Of a stretch of DNA of 64,000 nt, positions 9,238-16,654 are shown in pieces. The stretch spans positions 54,355 through 118,354 of the forward strand of contig CACHMT010000002.1 of the NCBI GenBank assembly GCA_902581005.1, given 5' to 3'. How positions within the stretch are numbered: position 1 is the first letter of the stretch; each line of letters opens with the position of its first letter. This stretch comes from an uncultured Alphaproteobacteria bacterium (lineage in GTDB: Bacteria; Pseudomonadota; Alphaproteobacteria; Rhodobacterales; Rhodobacteraceae). The notes beneath the pieces are model-generated. The model searched no databases, had not been told where the DNA came from, and worked only from the letters and a program-made list of their open reading frames with translations. Made by a program: the position numbers and the translations under genes.

Positions 9238-9366
9238 GGACAAGCGACTATTGATAGAGCAGAGATTAACAAGCTTTACTCAGAACTAAAATCTGTTTCT
9301 AAAGTTGCTAAAGCAATCAACATATGCAGAAATAGTGTATATAGAAATTTAGAGAAGGTAGCTTGA
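9238..9366 (+). pseudogene. 3' remnant of a serine recombinase (resolvase/invertase)-like gene
   Basis: An open frame of 42 codons ending in TGA at 9364-9366 reads GQATIDRAEINKLYSEL and then a helix-turn-helix, VAKAINICRNSVYRNLEK. This resembles the C-terminal HTH of resolvase/invertase proteins, where a G-R-K-x-T-I-D linker is followed by an HTH ending S-V-Y-R-x-L. A stop codon (9235-9237) precedes it, there is no start, and no catalytic domain is visible, so I call it a remnant. The rest of the 347-base gap (9021-9237) shows nothing recognisable. The next gene starts 1 bp after its stop. A fragment of another HTH regulator is the alternative. Confidence 0.45.
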
Positions 9367-9367
9367 T

Positions 9368-9655
9368 ATGGGTAGAAGATTTAGAAATGCGATGGTTAAC
9401 TTTAAGTCTGAGGAAGATTTGGAAGTTTACCTAAAAAAGTTCACAGAAGAAATTCCTAAGCTCATGCCAGAAATTAAACAAATGACTATTTGTAGAGCAT
9501 CAAAAGACTCTCTTTTACACTTCGTTACTTATGAATCTGAAGAAGAACAGAATTTAGCTACTGAAAGATTTATAAAGTGGCGTGAGTCCATTACAGAAGA
9601 ATTTCAAGATGCGATGGCTTTAGAAGGAGATATTATTGCAGAATGGGAAAATTAA
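9368..9655 (+). CDS. Small hypothetical protein, paralogue A of a tandem pair
   Basis: This acidic soluble 95-residue protein has no family I recognise. Residues 10-93 align end to end with the next gene's product: each begins with a beta-strand/helix pattern (VNFKSEEDLEVYLKKF versus MDFETKEAMEDFLETY), has a central E-E-x-x-x-L-A-E-x-R/T-E-R block, and ends in EGDIIAEW or SGDMVIKHV. The alternating strand-helix pattern and size suggest a dimeric alpha/beta-barrel (ferredoxin-like) fold, which is inference. It begins right after a recombinase-like remnant and is followed by its paralogue 1 bp later. Confidence 0.7.
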   Translation: MGRRFRNAMVNFKSEEDLEVYLKKFTEEIPKLMPEIKQMTICRASKDSLLHFVTYESEEEQNLATERFIKWRESITEEFQDAMALEGDIIAEWEN

Positions 9656-9656
9656 A

Positions 9657-9956
9657 ATGACACCTACTAACATCGTATCGATGGATTTTGAAACAAAAGA
9701 GGCTATGGAAGATTTTCTGGAAACGTATGAAAGAGACAGTCCAACTCTATATTCTGATGCTGAAATGCTGTTGATGATTAAAACCACTGAAACAAGCTGT
9801 GTGGGCGTTTCAGTTTATCCCAACGAAGAAGCGCGCAGTCTTGCTGAAAGTCGTACATCAGGCAAACTAAAACATCTTGTTAAGGAGAATTTCAGACTCT
9901 CAGGGGACATGGTTATAAAGCACGTATTTACAAATAAAGGAATAAAGAATGGATAA
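9657..9956 (+). CDS. Small hypothetical protein, paralogue B of a tandem pair
   Basis: This 99-residue protein is read from the ATG at 9657, which has GGGAA upstream and lies 1 bp after the preceding stop. The frame is open to an earlier ATG at 9636, but the paralogue alignment begins at the later one. It shares pattern and spacing with the product of 9368-9655 and probably arose by duplication. Function is unknown. Its 3' end overlaps by 8 bp the ATG of the broken NTF2-like gene, so the three once formed a translationally coupled unit. Confidence 0.65.
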   Translation: MTPTNIVSMDFETKEAMEDFLETYERDSPTLYSDAEMLLMIKTTETSCVGVSVYPNEEARSLAESRTSGKLKHLVKENFRLSGDMVIKHVFTNKGIKNG

Positions 9957-10328
9957 GAACCTGAGAGCACAAGTGTTTGAAACTTTAATAGATATTTAAA
10001 TGCGTTTAACGAAGCGGATATGGAAACAATAAATGATTGTATTGCTTATCCCTTGGCTGATATCGGTGCAGATTCAGTTAGAATGTAAGATAAGTTTCGA
10101 ATTGATCCTCGAGAATTAAAAGAGAGAAATGGATAGGCAACAAGCAACACTTTTGAAATAGATGTCGTAGCAGTTTCCGACAAGAAAGCTCATGTCGTAA
10201 ATCGCAATGTAAGAAGGCTTAAAAGCGACGGTTCTCTTGTTGAGGAAGCAACTGCGTTTTATGCTCTTAAAAATACAAATAACGGTTGGAAGATGTATGC
10301 CATTTCAGATATTACCTTCCCTGCTTAA
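9949..10328 (+). pseudogene. Broken NTF2/SnoaL-like small protein gene
   Basis: Starting at ATG 9949 the frame gives MDKNLRAQVFETLIDI and stops. One frame over, from about 9985, it continues as YLNAFNEADMETINDCI and runs to TAA at 10326-10328 with two in-frame stops (codons at 10087-10089 and 10135-10137). The conceptual product, about 125 residues, ends in GSLVEEATAFYALKNTNNGW and MYAISDITFPA. The cone-shaped NTF2/SnoaL (DUF4440-like) pattern is clear: an N-terminal YLxAFNxxD helix and a terminal W-K-M-Y-x-I-S-D strand. At least one frameshift and two nonsense changes make it a pseudogene, unless the assembly is wrong here. Confidence 0.7.
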
Positions 10329-10351
10329 AAAGAAATGTGTTTTTAGGTGCT

Positions 10352-10846
10352 CTAAGAGACTCCGGTATAGAAATATTTGAACGCTTTTGTATTATTGAAA
10401 AGAAATTTCTCTTGAAACTTGAAACCTAATTTTTCAAGAATTCGAATAGAGCTGTAATTCTGCTCCGCTGTAAGTCCAAACACTTTCTCCAATCCTAATT
10501 CTGAAAAGCCATATTCAAGCACTGCCTTTCCTGCTTCAAAACCCAAGCCTTTACCCCAGCTATCTTTTGAGTAACGATAACCAAAATCAATTCCATAAGG
10601 TTCATTTAGAAAGCCACACATACCAATAAGTTTTCTGTTTTCTTTTAATCGAACTGCATATCTACCATATTCATGTGTTTGATACTGCCGAATATTTAAT
10701 TCAACATATTCACCAGCCTCTTTTAAAGATAGTACTTTTCCATCAACAAAGCGTCTAACGTTTGCATCACTCTCTATTTTAGCCCAGTCAGAAATATCAC
10801 TGATTTTAAAGCATTCGATTATAAGGCGATTTGTTTCAAGTAGCAT
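10352..10846 (-). CDS. GNAT N-acetyltransferase (RimJ/RimL-like)
   Basis: The 164-residue protein begins LLETNRLIIECF, the usual opening of RimJ/RimL-type GNATs, and has the acetyl-CoA-binding core SKDSWGKGLGFEAGKAVLEYGF (positions about 93-114) and the SIRILEKLGFKF block near 133-144. It probably transfers acetyl from acetyl-CoA to a protein N-terminus or small amine; the target is unknown. It faces the broken NTF2-like gene tail to tail. The 216 bases upstream, up to rpsI, hold no gene I can support. Confidence 0.85.
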   Translation of the reverse strand: MLLETNRLIIECFKISDISDWAKIESDANVRRFVDGKVLSLKEAGEYVELNIRQYQTHEYGRYAVRLKENRKLIGMCGFLNEPYGIDFGYRYSKDSWGKGLGFEAGKAVLEYGFSELGLEKVFGLTAEQNYSSIRILEKLGFKFQEKFLFNNTKAFKYFYTGVS

Positions 10847-11062
10847 AAAAGCAAATTCCTAAAAAGGTTGACTAATGTGTAGCTTTTTTGTGAATCTGAA
10901 AAGACGATATGCATCTAACGTTAAAAATCGTAGCAAACGCCTTAAATAAAATAAAGCGATTATCGAAAATGTGTCTCAAATGTGCCTCGTAAAAAAAAGC
11001 ACTTAAAAACGACTAAGTTCTTGTTTTATATAGATTTTATTAAAAACTGTAGCGTGAAAAAA

Positions 11063-11518
11063 TCAGCGCTTTGAAAATTGAAAGGATCTTCTAGCTTTAG
11101 GCTTTCCATATTTTTTACGTTCAACAACTCTACTGTCTCTTGTTAGAAATCCAGCAGCCTTTAAAGCTCCCCGTAACTCTCCGTCAAACACAGTGAGTGC
11201 TTTAGACAATCCATGTCTCACAGCGCCTGCTTGCCCGGAAAGACCTCCACCTTTCACAGTGGCCATAACATCAAATTGATTTTCTACACTGGTCACCGAG
11301 AATGCCTGTTGAATAATCATTTGCAAGGTTGGGCGAGCAAAATATTCATTCACTGGTTTTTTGTTAACCGTTATTTTACCACTACCCTTCTTTATCCATA
11401 CTCTAGCAACAGCATCTTTCCTTTTACCCGTGGAATAAGCTCTTCCTAGGCTATCGAGTTTTTGCTTTTCATTATTTTCACTAGTTGGCGTGCTTACTAC
11501 TTCCTCAACTTCAGCCAT
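11063..11518 (-). CDS. rpsI: 30S ribosomal protein S9
   Basis: S9 is a small-subunit protein whose C-terminal tail reaches the P-site tRNA. The 151-residue product has [20 protein letters not shown], the [19 protein letters not shown] core and the basic tail ending FQFSKR. A 20-odd residue acidic N-terminal extension ([16 protein letters not shown]) precedes the conserved domain, as in other alphaproteobacteria. Its ATG overlaps the rplM stop by 1 bp (TAATG), so the pair is translationally coupled. Confidence 0.98.
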   Translation of the reverse strand: MAEVEEVVSTPTSENNEKQKLDSLGRAYSTGKRKDAVARVWIKKGSGKITVNKKPVNEYFARPTLQMIIQQAFSVTSVENQFDVMATVKGGGLSGQAGAVRHGLSKALTVFDGELRGALKAAGFLTRDSRVVERKKYGKPKARRSFQFSKR

Positions 11519-11985
11519 TATCTCACTCTCCTAGTATTTTTTTCATTAATATTCTTTATGTTGAATATCTCCGGGCTTTGCCCTTCATGAGGATGACTTT
11601 CCCCCTTATAAATTCTCAAATTTGTCATTTGCTTTCTCGATAACGGACCACCCGGCAGCATGCGTTTTACTGCTTTTTCAATAACTCTCTCAGGAAACTT
11701 ACCGTCTAACATATCACTAGCTACTCTAGATTTAATTCCGCCCGGATAACCTGTGTGCCAATAATATGTCTTAGTATCTCTTTTATTTCCAGTTAAATGT
11801 ACCTTCTCAGCGTTTATAACTATTACGTTATCACCCATATCCATGTGAGGAGTGAAGGTAGGCTTTCCCTTACCTCTAAGGATGGTGGCGACTTTAGCGG
11901 CCAAGCGTCCCAGAACTACGCCATCTGCATCTATTAAAATCCACTTTTTCTCTATCTCAGACGGCTTTATTGAAAAGGTTTTCAT
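11518..11985 (-). CDS. rplM: 50S ribosomal protein L13
   Basis: L13 is an early-assembling large-subunit protein. The 155-residue product shows [37 protein letters not shown], the [12 protein letters not shown] signature and [13 protein letters not shown]. Length is normal. It is the first gene of the rplM-rpsI pair, with about 90 bases to the upstream thioesterase gene that would hold its promoter. Confidence 0.98.
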   Translation of the reverse strand: MKTFSIKPSEIEKKWILIDADGVVLGRLAAKVATILRGKGKPTFTPHMDMGDNVIVINAEKVHLTGNKRDTKTYYWHTGYPGGIKSRVASDMLDGKFPERVIEKAVKRMLPGGPLSRKQMTNLRIYKGESHPHEGQSPEIFNIKNINEKNTRRVR

Positions 11986-12074
11986 AAAAATATCCTAAAA
12001 TCGTATAACCTTTTAACCGATTAAATTCCTAGGTCAATAGCAAAGTGCCATGTTTATATTTATTTTTAGCAAAA

Positions 12075-12482
12075 TCACTTTTTTATAGGTCTAGCATAAG
12101 TCATCATTGCCTGTGCTACACTATTTTTTGCAGTTTCGGAATATATTGTCACTTCTCCTACTACTAACTTTTGTCCGAATTTCAAAATAGTGGCTTTAGC
12201 AAACAAATCTCTAACGCTGGGTCTTTTAAAAAAGTTCATGGAACAATTTACTGTGACTGACATAGGGTCAGGATCTTTAAAAAGAATTGCCGCATAAAAT
12301 GCACAATCTGCTATTTCAAACATCACTGGTCCCGAGATAGTGTTTCCTGGCCTTAAATCTTGTTCTTCAGGACTTAACTTTACAAGTGAGTGTCCATCAT
12401 CTATTTCCAAAAACTCGAATCTTGAGGCTTTTTGAAAAAAAACTTTGTCAAAATATGCTGTTAAATCTTCAACACTTTTCAT
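12075..12482 (-). CDS. PaaI-family hotdog thioesterase
   Basis: The 135-residue protein matches the small hotdog-fold acyl-CoA thioesterase family: LRPGNTISGPVMFEIADCAFYAAIL carries the central helix with its acidic residue, followed by TVNCSMNFFKRPSVRDLFAKA. It likely hydrolyses an acyl- or aryl-CoA ester. It is divergent from an enoyl-CoA hydratase gene and just upstream of rplM-rpsI, a grouping that recurs in Rhodobacterales. The substrate is not evident. Confidence 0.85.
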   Translation of the reverse strand: MKSVEDLTAYFDKVFFQKASRFEFLEIDDGHSLVKLSPEEQDLRPGNTISGPVMFEIADCAFYAAILFKDPDPMSVTVNCSMNFFKRPSVRDLFAKATILKFGQKLVVGEVTIYSETAKNSVAQAMMTYARPIKK

Positions 12483-12566
12483 TTTGGTTCACATTGTTGT
12501 TTGTTTCGTATATTATAATCTTAAAGATATTTAAAAACATCCCAGTAAGATAGCGGAAAATAAAAA

Positions 12567-13343
12567 ATGGATAAAATTTTATTAAGATCAGATCAGCATG
12601 AAATAGCAATTTTGACATTAAATTCGCCAAAAAACTTAAATGCTCTTTCGGAGGCCATGCTAGAGGCTCTGAAGTTAAACTTGGAAGAAATTGGAAAATC
12701 TAAAAAGATTAAGTCAGTAATTATTAAAGCATCAGGAAGAGCTTTCTGTCCTGGTCATGACCTGAAGGAAATGCAGGAAAAAAGAGATCTTGAAAACGAT
12801 GGAGGCAAAGCTTACTTTGAAAAATTATTGTCAAAATGTACTCATGTTATGAAGCTTATTCGGGAGTTACCACAGCCTGTAATAGCCGAGGTGCAGGGAG
12901 TAGCTGCGGCTGCGGGTTGTCAATTAGTAGCGACATGTGACATTGCCGTTGCATCGGAAGAAGCATCGTTTGGTGTAAATGGAGTGGATATAGGGCTTTT
13001 CTGCTCAACTCCGATGGTAGCTCTTTCCAGAAATATCACAAGAAAGAAAGCATTCGAAATGCTTACTACCGGAGATTTTTTAGATCCATTCCAGGCAGAA
13101 GAATTAGGACTAATTAACAAAGTGGCTAACAGTAAAGATCTGGGTGATTGTTCCCTAGAAATGGCTGAAAAGATTGCATCAAAACTCTCACTAGCGGTTA
13201 AGATTGGGAAGAAGGCCTTCTATAAACAAGCTGAAATGGAAATAGATGATGCCTATTCCTATGCATCAAGTGTCATAGTAGAGAATTTGCTGTTTAAAGA
13301 AACTAATCAGGGAATGAACGATTTTCTTAATAAAAAGAGTTGA
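12567..13343 (+). CDS. Enoyl-CoA hydratase-related protein
   Basis: This 258-residue crotonase-family protein has the first oxyanion-hole segment GRAFCPGHDLKEM (about 66-78) and the second, EVQGVAAAAGCQLVATCDIA (about 107-126). The HDLKEM and CSTPMVALSR segments resemble the ECHDC3-like enoyl-CoA hydratase group. It should hydrate or isomerise an acyl-CoA; the substrate is unknown. Divergent from the PaaI-like thioesterase gene, which may work on related CoA esters. Confidence 0.88.
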   Translation: MDKILLRSDQHEIAILTLNSPKNLNALSEAMLEALKLNLEEIGKSKKIKSVIIKASGRAFCPGHDLKEMQEKRDLENDGGKAYFEKLLSKCTHVMKLIRELPQPVIAEVQGVAAAAGCQLVATCDIAVASEEASFGVNGVDIGLFCSTPMVALSRNITRKKAFEMLTTGDFLDPFQAEELGLINKVANSKDLGDCSLEMAEKIASKLSLAVKIGKKAFYKQAEMEIDDAYSYASSVIVENLLFKETNQGMNDFLNKKS

Positions 13344-13370
13344 TTGAATCTCCATAAAAAATATTGTGGA

Positions 13371-14495
13371 TTAAATTTTTTGACTTACTGGATAGTAGGT
13401 TTTAAAGAATAAGTTAATATAAGCAAGAATAAACAAAATAGCGGTGAATTGATGTAAACTAGCAAGTGAAAGAGGTGCACTATACAAAACGGTAATAATA
13501 CCTAAAAGCATCTGAACCATCACGATTATCATTAAGTAATTCGCCGCTAATCTTATTTTCAAATAAGGGTTTCTTCTATTAGCCCACCAAATAATACCCA
13601 CTACAATAAATAGTAAATAAGCAGTTAATCTATGGTTAAACTGTACAAGACCGGAGTTTTCAAAAAAATTCGTTATAAAAGGCTCATACTCGAACAAATC
13701 GTCAGGTATCCAGTTTCCATTCATTAAAGGCCAATCATTGTACGCTCTTCCTGCATCGATACCTGCTACTAGTGCTCCCAGAGCAAGCTGAAGATAACAA
13801 AGCACACCAAGTACTGCTAAAATATTTACAGAAACTTTATTTCGGTGCCTTCTAGACTCAAATATCTTTACTGAGTTTTCAGAATGAAACAAAATAGCCC
13901 AAAATATCAGAGCAAGGATTATAAATGCCATAGTTAAGTGGATAGCCAGTCTATATGAAAAAACATCCACTACTTTTCCATCTAAACCAGAAGATACCAT
14001 CCACCATCCCAAAAATGCCTGCAAAGCGCCAAGTAACCCAATGCCAAAGAAATAAAATGTCCATCTCTCGGGAATTTGCTTCGTTATCCATAATATGAGA
14101 AAGCCCAAAAACCAAACGAGACCTATAAACCTGGCTAACTGTCTATGCCCCCACTCCCACCAATAGATAAATTTAAACTCATCCATAGTTATAGCAAAAT
14201 TTACTAATTTAAATTCTGGAATGCTTTTGTACTTTTCAAACTCAACAATCCATCCCTCAGAACTAAAAGGGGGGATCATACCTGTTAGAGGCTTCCACTC
14301 AACTATAGATAGGCCAGAGTCCGTTAAACGGGTCCAACCTCCGACTAGTATGAGACTGATTAGAGATATCAATAATGTCCAAAGCCAGATTTTTAGCCAG
14401 GACGATTGCTCAACTAATAAGGTCTCTATCGAACTAGCTTGGGTGCTATCTGATCTTTCGTCTACATCCTCAAATAGTTTTCTAGTTTTAGTCAT
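13371..14495 (-). CDS. ctaA: Heme A synthase (COX15/CtaA)
   Basis: CtaA oxidises heme O to heme A in the inner membrane for aa3-type cytochrome oxidase. The 374-residue protein has about eight hydrophobic segments in two pseudo-repeats, with conserved heme-ligand histidines in WWEWGHRQLARFIGL, YRLAIHLTMAF, FNHRLTAYLL and LASLHQFTAI. GGWTRLTDSGLSIVEWKP near the N-terminus is the family hallmark of the alphaproteobacterial type. Length agrees with the family. It stands alone between convergent and co-directional neighbours; no other cta genes are in the window. Confidence 0.96.
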   Translation of the reverse strand: MTKTRKLFEDVDERSDSTQASSIETLLVEQSSWLKIWLWTLLISLISLILVGGWTRLTDSGLSIVEWKPLTGMIPPFSSEGWIVEFEKYKSIPEFKLVNFAITMDEFKFIYWWEWGHRQLARFIGLVWFLGFLILWITKQIPERWTFYFFGIGLLGALQAFLGWWMVSSGLDGKVVDVFSYRLAIHLTMAFIILALIFWAILFHSENSVKIFESRRHRNKVSVNILAVLGVLCYLQLALGALVAGIDAGRAYNDWPLMNGNWIPDDLFEYEPFITNFFENSGLVQFNHRLTAYLLFIVVGIIWWANRRNPYLKIRLAANYLMIIVMVQMLLGIITVLYSAPLSLASLHQFTAILFILAYINLFFKTYYPVSQKI

Positions 14496-14568
14496 AAATC
14501 AAAATTTAGTTTTTGTTCTACATATAAATTAGAGCAAAAAGACAGAAAAGAAAATAGCTCAATGAAAA

Positions 14569-15300
14569 CTACTTCTTTTTGATAAGAGCCTTTAAAACTC
14601 CATGAAAGATCTTTACGTCCTCTTTACTCAATTCAAGGCCATAAATCAATTTTCTTAACCTAGTCTTCATGCGTTTCTTTTTGCCTTCAGGATAAAAAAA
14701 TTTTTTCTTATCTAATTCGTTTTCTAATCTCATTGCAAAAGCCTGCATTTCTTCATAGTTAGCTTTAGTTATTGGCACGTCAATCTGAGAAGATTCTTTA
14801 TTTTTTTCAAGAGAAAAAACATTTAACTGATAGGATATCAACAAGACACTCTGAGCAAGGTTTAGAGAACTAAACATAGGGTTGGATGGTATTCTAATAA
14901 GTTTTTTAGCCAAAAATAAATCTTCGTTAGATAGGCCTGCTCTTTCACCACCAAACAAAATGCCTACTTTAAATCCACTGATGCAGCTTTGAAAAATAGT
15001 ATCGCATCCCATTATTGGGTCTACGACATCCTTGTACTTATATCTATCACGAGCACTGGTAGCTATAACTTCATTTAGATCCTTACAGGCATCCGCTACA
15101 TTTTTAAAAACTTGAGCCTGATCTAGAACTCTACCTGCACCAGCGGCCATAGCTAAGGCTCTGTCAGAAAGATGGTTTTCTCTAGGACTTACTAGCCTCA
15201 AATTCAAGAACCCAAAATTTAGCATTGCCCTTGCCGCTGCACCAATATTTTCAGCCATTTGAGGATTTACCAGTATGAAGACTGGGTTCAGCTTTTGCAT
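14569..15300 (-). CDS. TrmJ-type tRNA 2'-O-methyltransferase (SpoU family)
   Basis: The protein has SPOUT-fold motifs: PQMAENIGAAARAMLNFGF (motif 1), FGGERAGLSNEDL (motif 2) and SSLNLAQSVLLISYQL (motif 3). In TrmJ these form the SAM knot that methylates position 32 of tRNA. The frame opens at 15342, but that ATG lacks a ribosome site; the ATG ending at 15300 has TGGAGA five bases upstream and starts the conserved region, so I use it (243 residues). It is divergent from icd, a common order in Rhodobacterales. Confidence 0.88.
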   Translation of the reverse strand: MQKLNPVFILVNPQMAENIGAAARAMLNFGFLNLRLVSPRENHLSDRALAMAAGAGRVLDQAQVFKNVADACKDLNEVIATSARDRYKYKDVVDPIMGCDTIFQSCISGFKVGILFGGERAGLSNEDLFLAKKLIRIPSNPMFSSLNLAQSVLLISYQLNVFSLEKNKESSQIDVPITKANYEEMQAFAMRLENELDKKKFFYPEGKKKRMKTRLRKLIYGLELSKEDVKIFHGVLKALIKKK

Positions 15301-15430
15301 TGAATTCTCCACATTTAAAACTAACGAATTTTTCTTATGCATAGAAGAAAAAACAGTTGAACACTGATTAAGATTCCCATAAACGTTAATTACGAACTAT
15401 TTTAAATTTTTCAATTAAAAGAGTAAATGA

Positions 15431-16654
15431 ATGTCTAAAATCAAAGTGGAAAACACCGTTGTCGAAATGGATGGCGACGAAATGACCAGAATAATATGGG
15501 ATTTTATTAAAAATAAATTAATACTTCCGTACCTAGACATTCCCTTAGAATATTATGACCTTGGTATGGAGGAAAGAGATCGCACCGATGATAATGTTAC
15601 AATTCAAGCAGCCCAGGCAACACTTAAGCACGGAGTTGCTGTAAAATGCGCCACAATTACACCAGACGAAGCAAGAGTTGAAGAGTTTAATTTAAAGAAG
15701 ATGTGGAAATCTCCTAATGGAACTATCAGAAATATTTTAGGGGGTGTAGTCTTCAGAGCACCAATAATTTGTAACAATGTACCCCGCTTAGTACCCGGTT
15801 GGACAAAGCCAATAATTGTTGGCAGACATGCCTACGGTGACCAGTACAGAGCAACGGATTTTAAATTTCCTGGGAAAGGGAAATTAATCATGAAGTTCGT
15901 TGGCGAAGATGGAAAAGAAATAGAGCACGAAGTGTTTGATTCGCCATCATCTGGAATAGCGATGGGAATGTATAACTTGGACCAGTCCATTATTGATTTT
16001 GCTAGAGCTTCAATGAACTATGGCCTGAAAATGAATTGGGATGTTTATCTTTCAACCAAAAATACAATTATGAAAACGTACGATGGAAGGTTTAAAGATC
16101 TCTTTCAAGAAATTTACGAGAAAGAATTTGAGGCTCAATTTAAAAAAGCTGGGATAATTTATGAGCATAGATTAATTGACGATATGGTTGCATGCGCTTT
16201 AAAATGGTCCGGTGGTTTTGTATGGGCTTGCAAAAACTATGATGGGGATGTGCAGTCTGATACCGTTGCACAGGGTTTTGGATCTCTTGGTCTTATGACA
16301 AGCCAATTAATGACACCCGATGGAAGAATAGTAGAAGCAGAGGCAGCTCATGGAACTGTTACAAGACACTTTAGAGCGCATCAAAGAGGAGAAGCCACGT
16401 CAACCAACTCCATAGCGTCTATATACGCTTGGACCGGTGGCCTTAAGCACAGAGCAAAGCTTGACGAAAACTTTCAGTTAGCTACTTTTGCAAAAACTCT
16501 AGAAGAAGTGGTAATTGAGACAGTTGAAAAGGGAGATATGACTAAGGATCTTGCTATCCTTGTTGGTGAAGACCAAAAGTGGTTATCAACAGAAGGTTTT
16601 CTCGAGAAAGTTAACTCAAATCTAGAAAATAAATTATCTGAAATAAAACTCTAA
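15431..16654 (+). CDS. icd: NADP-dependent isocitrate dehydrogenase
   Basis: This TCA-cycle enzyme oxidatively decarboxylates isocitrate to 2-oxoglutarate. The 407-residue length, the opening [14 protein letters not shown], the substrate loop [12 protein letters not shown], and [23 protein letters not shown] near 307-329 identify the dimeric eukaryote-like NADP-IDH subfamily used by Rhodobacterales rather than the E. coli type. Its stop overlaps the convergent alaS stop by 4 bp. Confidence 0.97.
   Translation: MSKIKVENTVVEMDGDEMTRIIWDFIKNKLILPYLDIPLEYYDLGMEERDRTDDNVTIQAAQATLKHGVAVKCATITPDEARVEEFNLKKMWKSPNGTIRNILGGVVFRAPIICNNVPRLVPGWTKPIIVGRHAYGDQYRATDFKFPGKGKLIMKFVGEDGKEIEHEVFDSPSSGIAMGMYNLDQSIIDFARASMNYGLKMNWDVYLSTKNTIMKTYDGRFKDLFQEIYEKEFEAQFKKAGIIYEHRLIDDMVACALKWSGGFVWACKNYDGDVQSDTVAQGFGSLGLMTSQLMTPDGRIVEAEAAHGTVTRHFRAHQRGEATSTNSIASIYAWTGGLKHRAKLDENFQLATFAKTLEEVVIETVEKGDMTKDLAILVGEDQKWLSTEGFLEKVNSNLENKLSEIKL

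Noticed and set aside
10847..11062. Possible gene or element remnant between the GNAT gene and rpsI
   Set aside because: All six frames have frequent stops and the near-repeated TGTGTCTC/TGTGCCTC bases are too few to call an att site or repeat.
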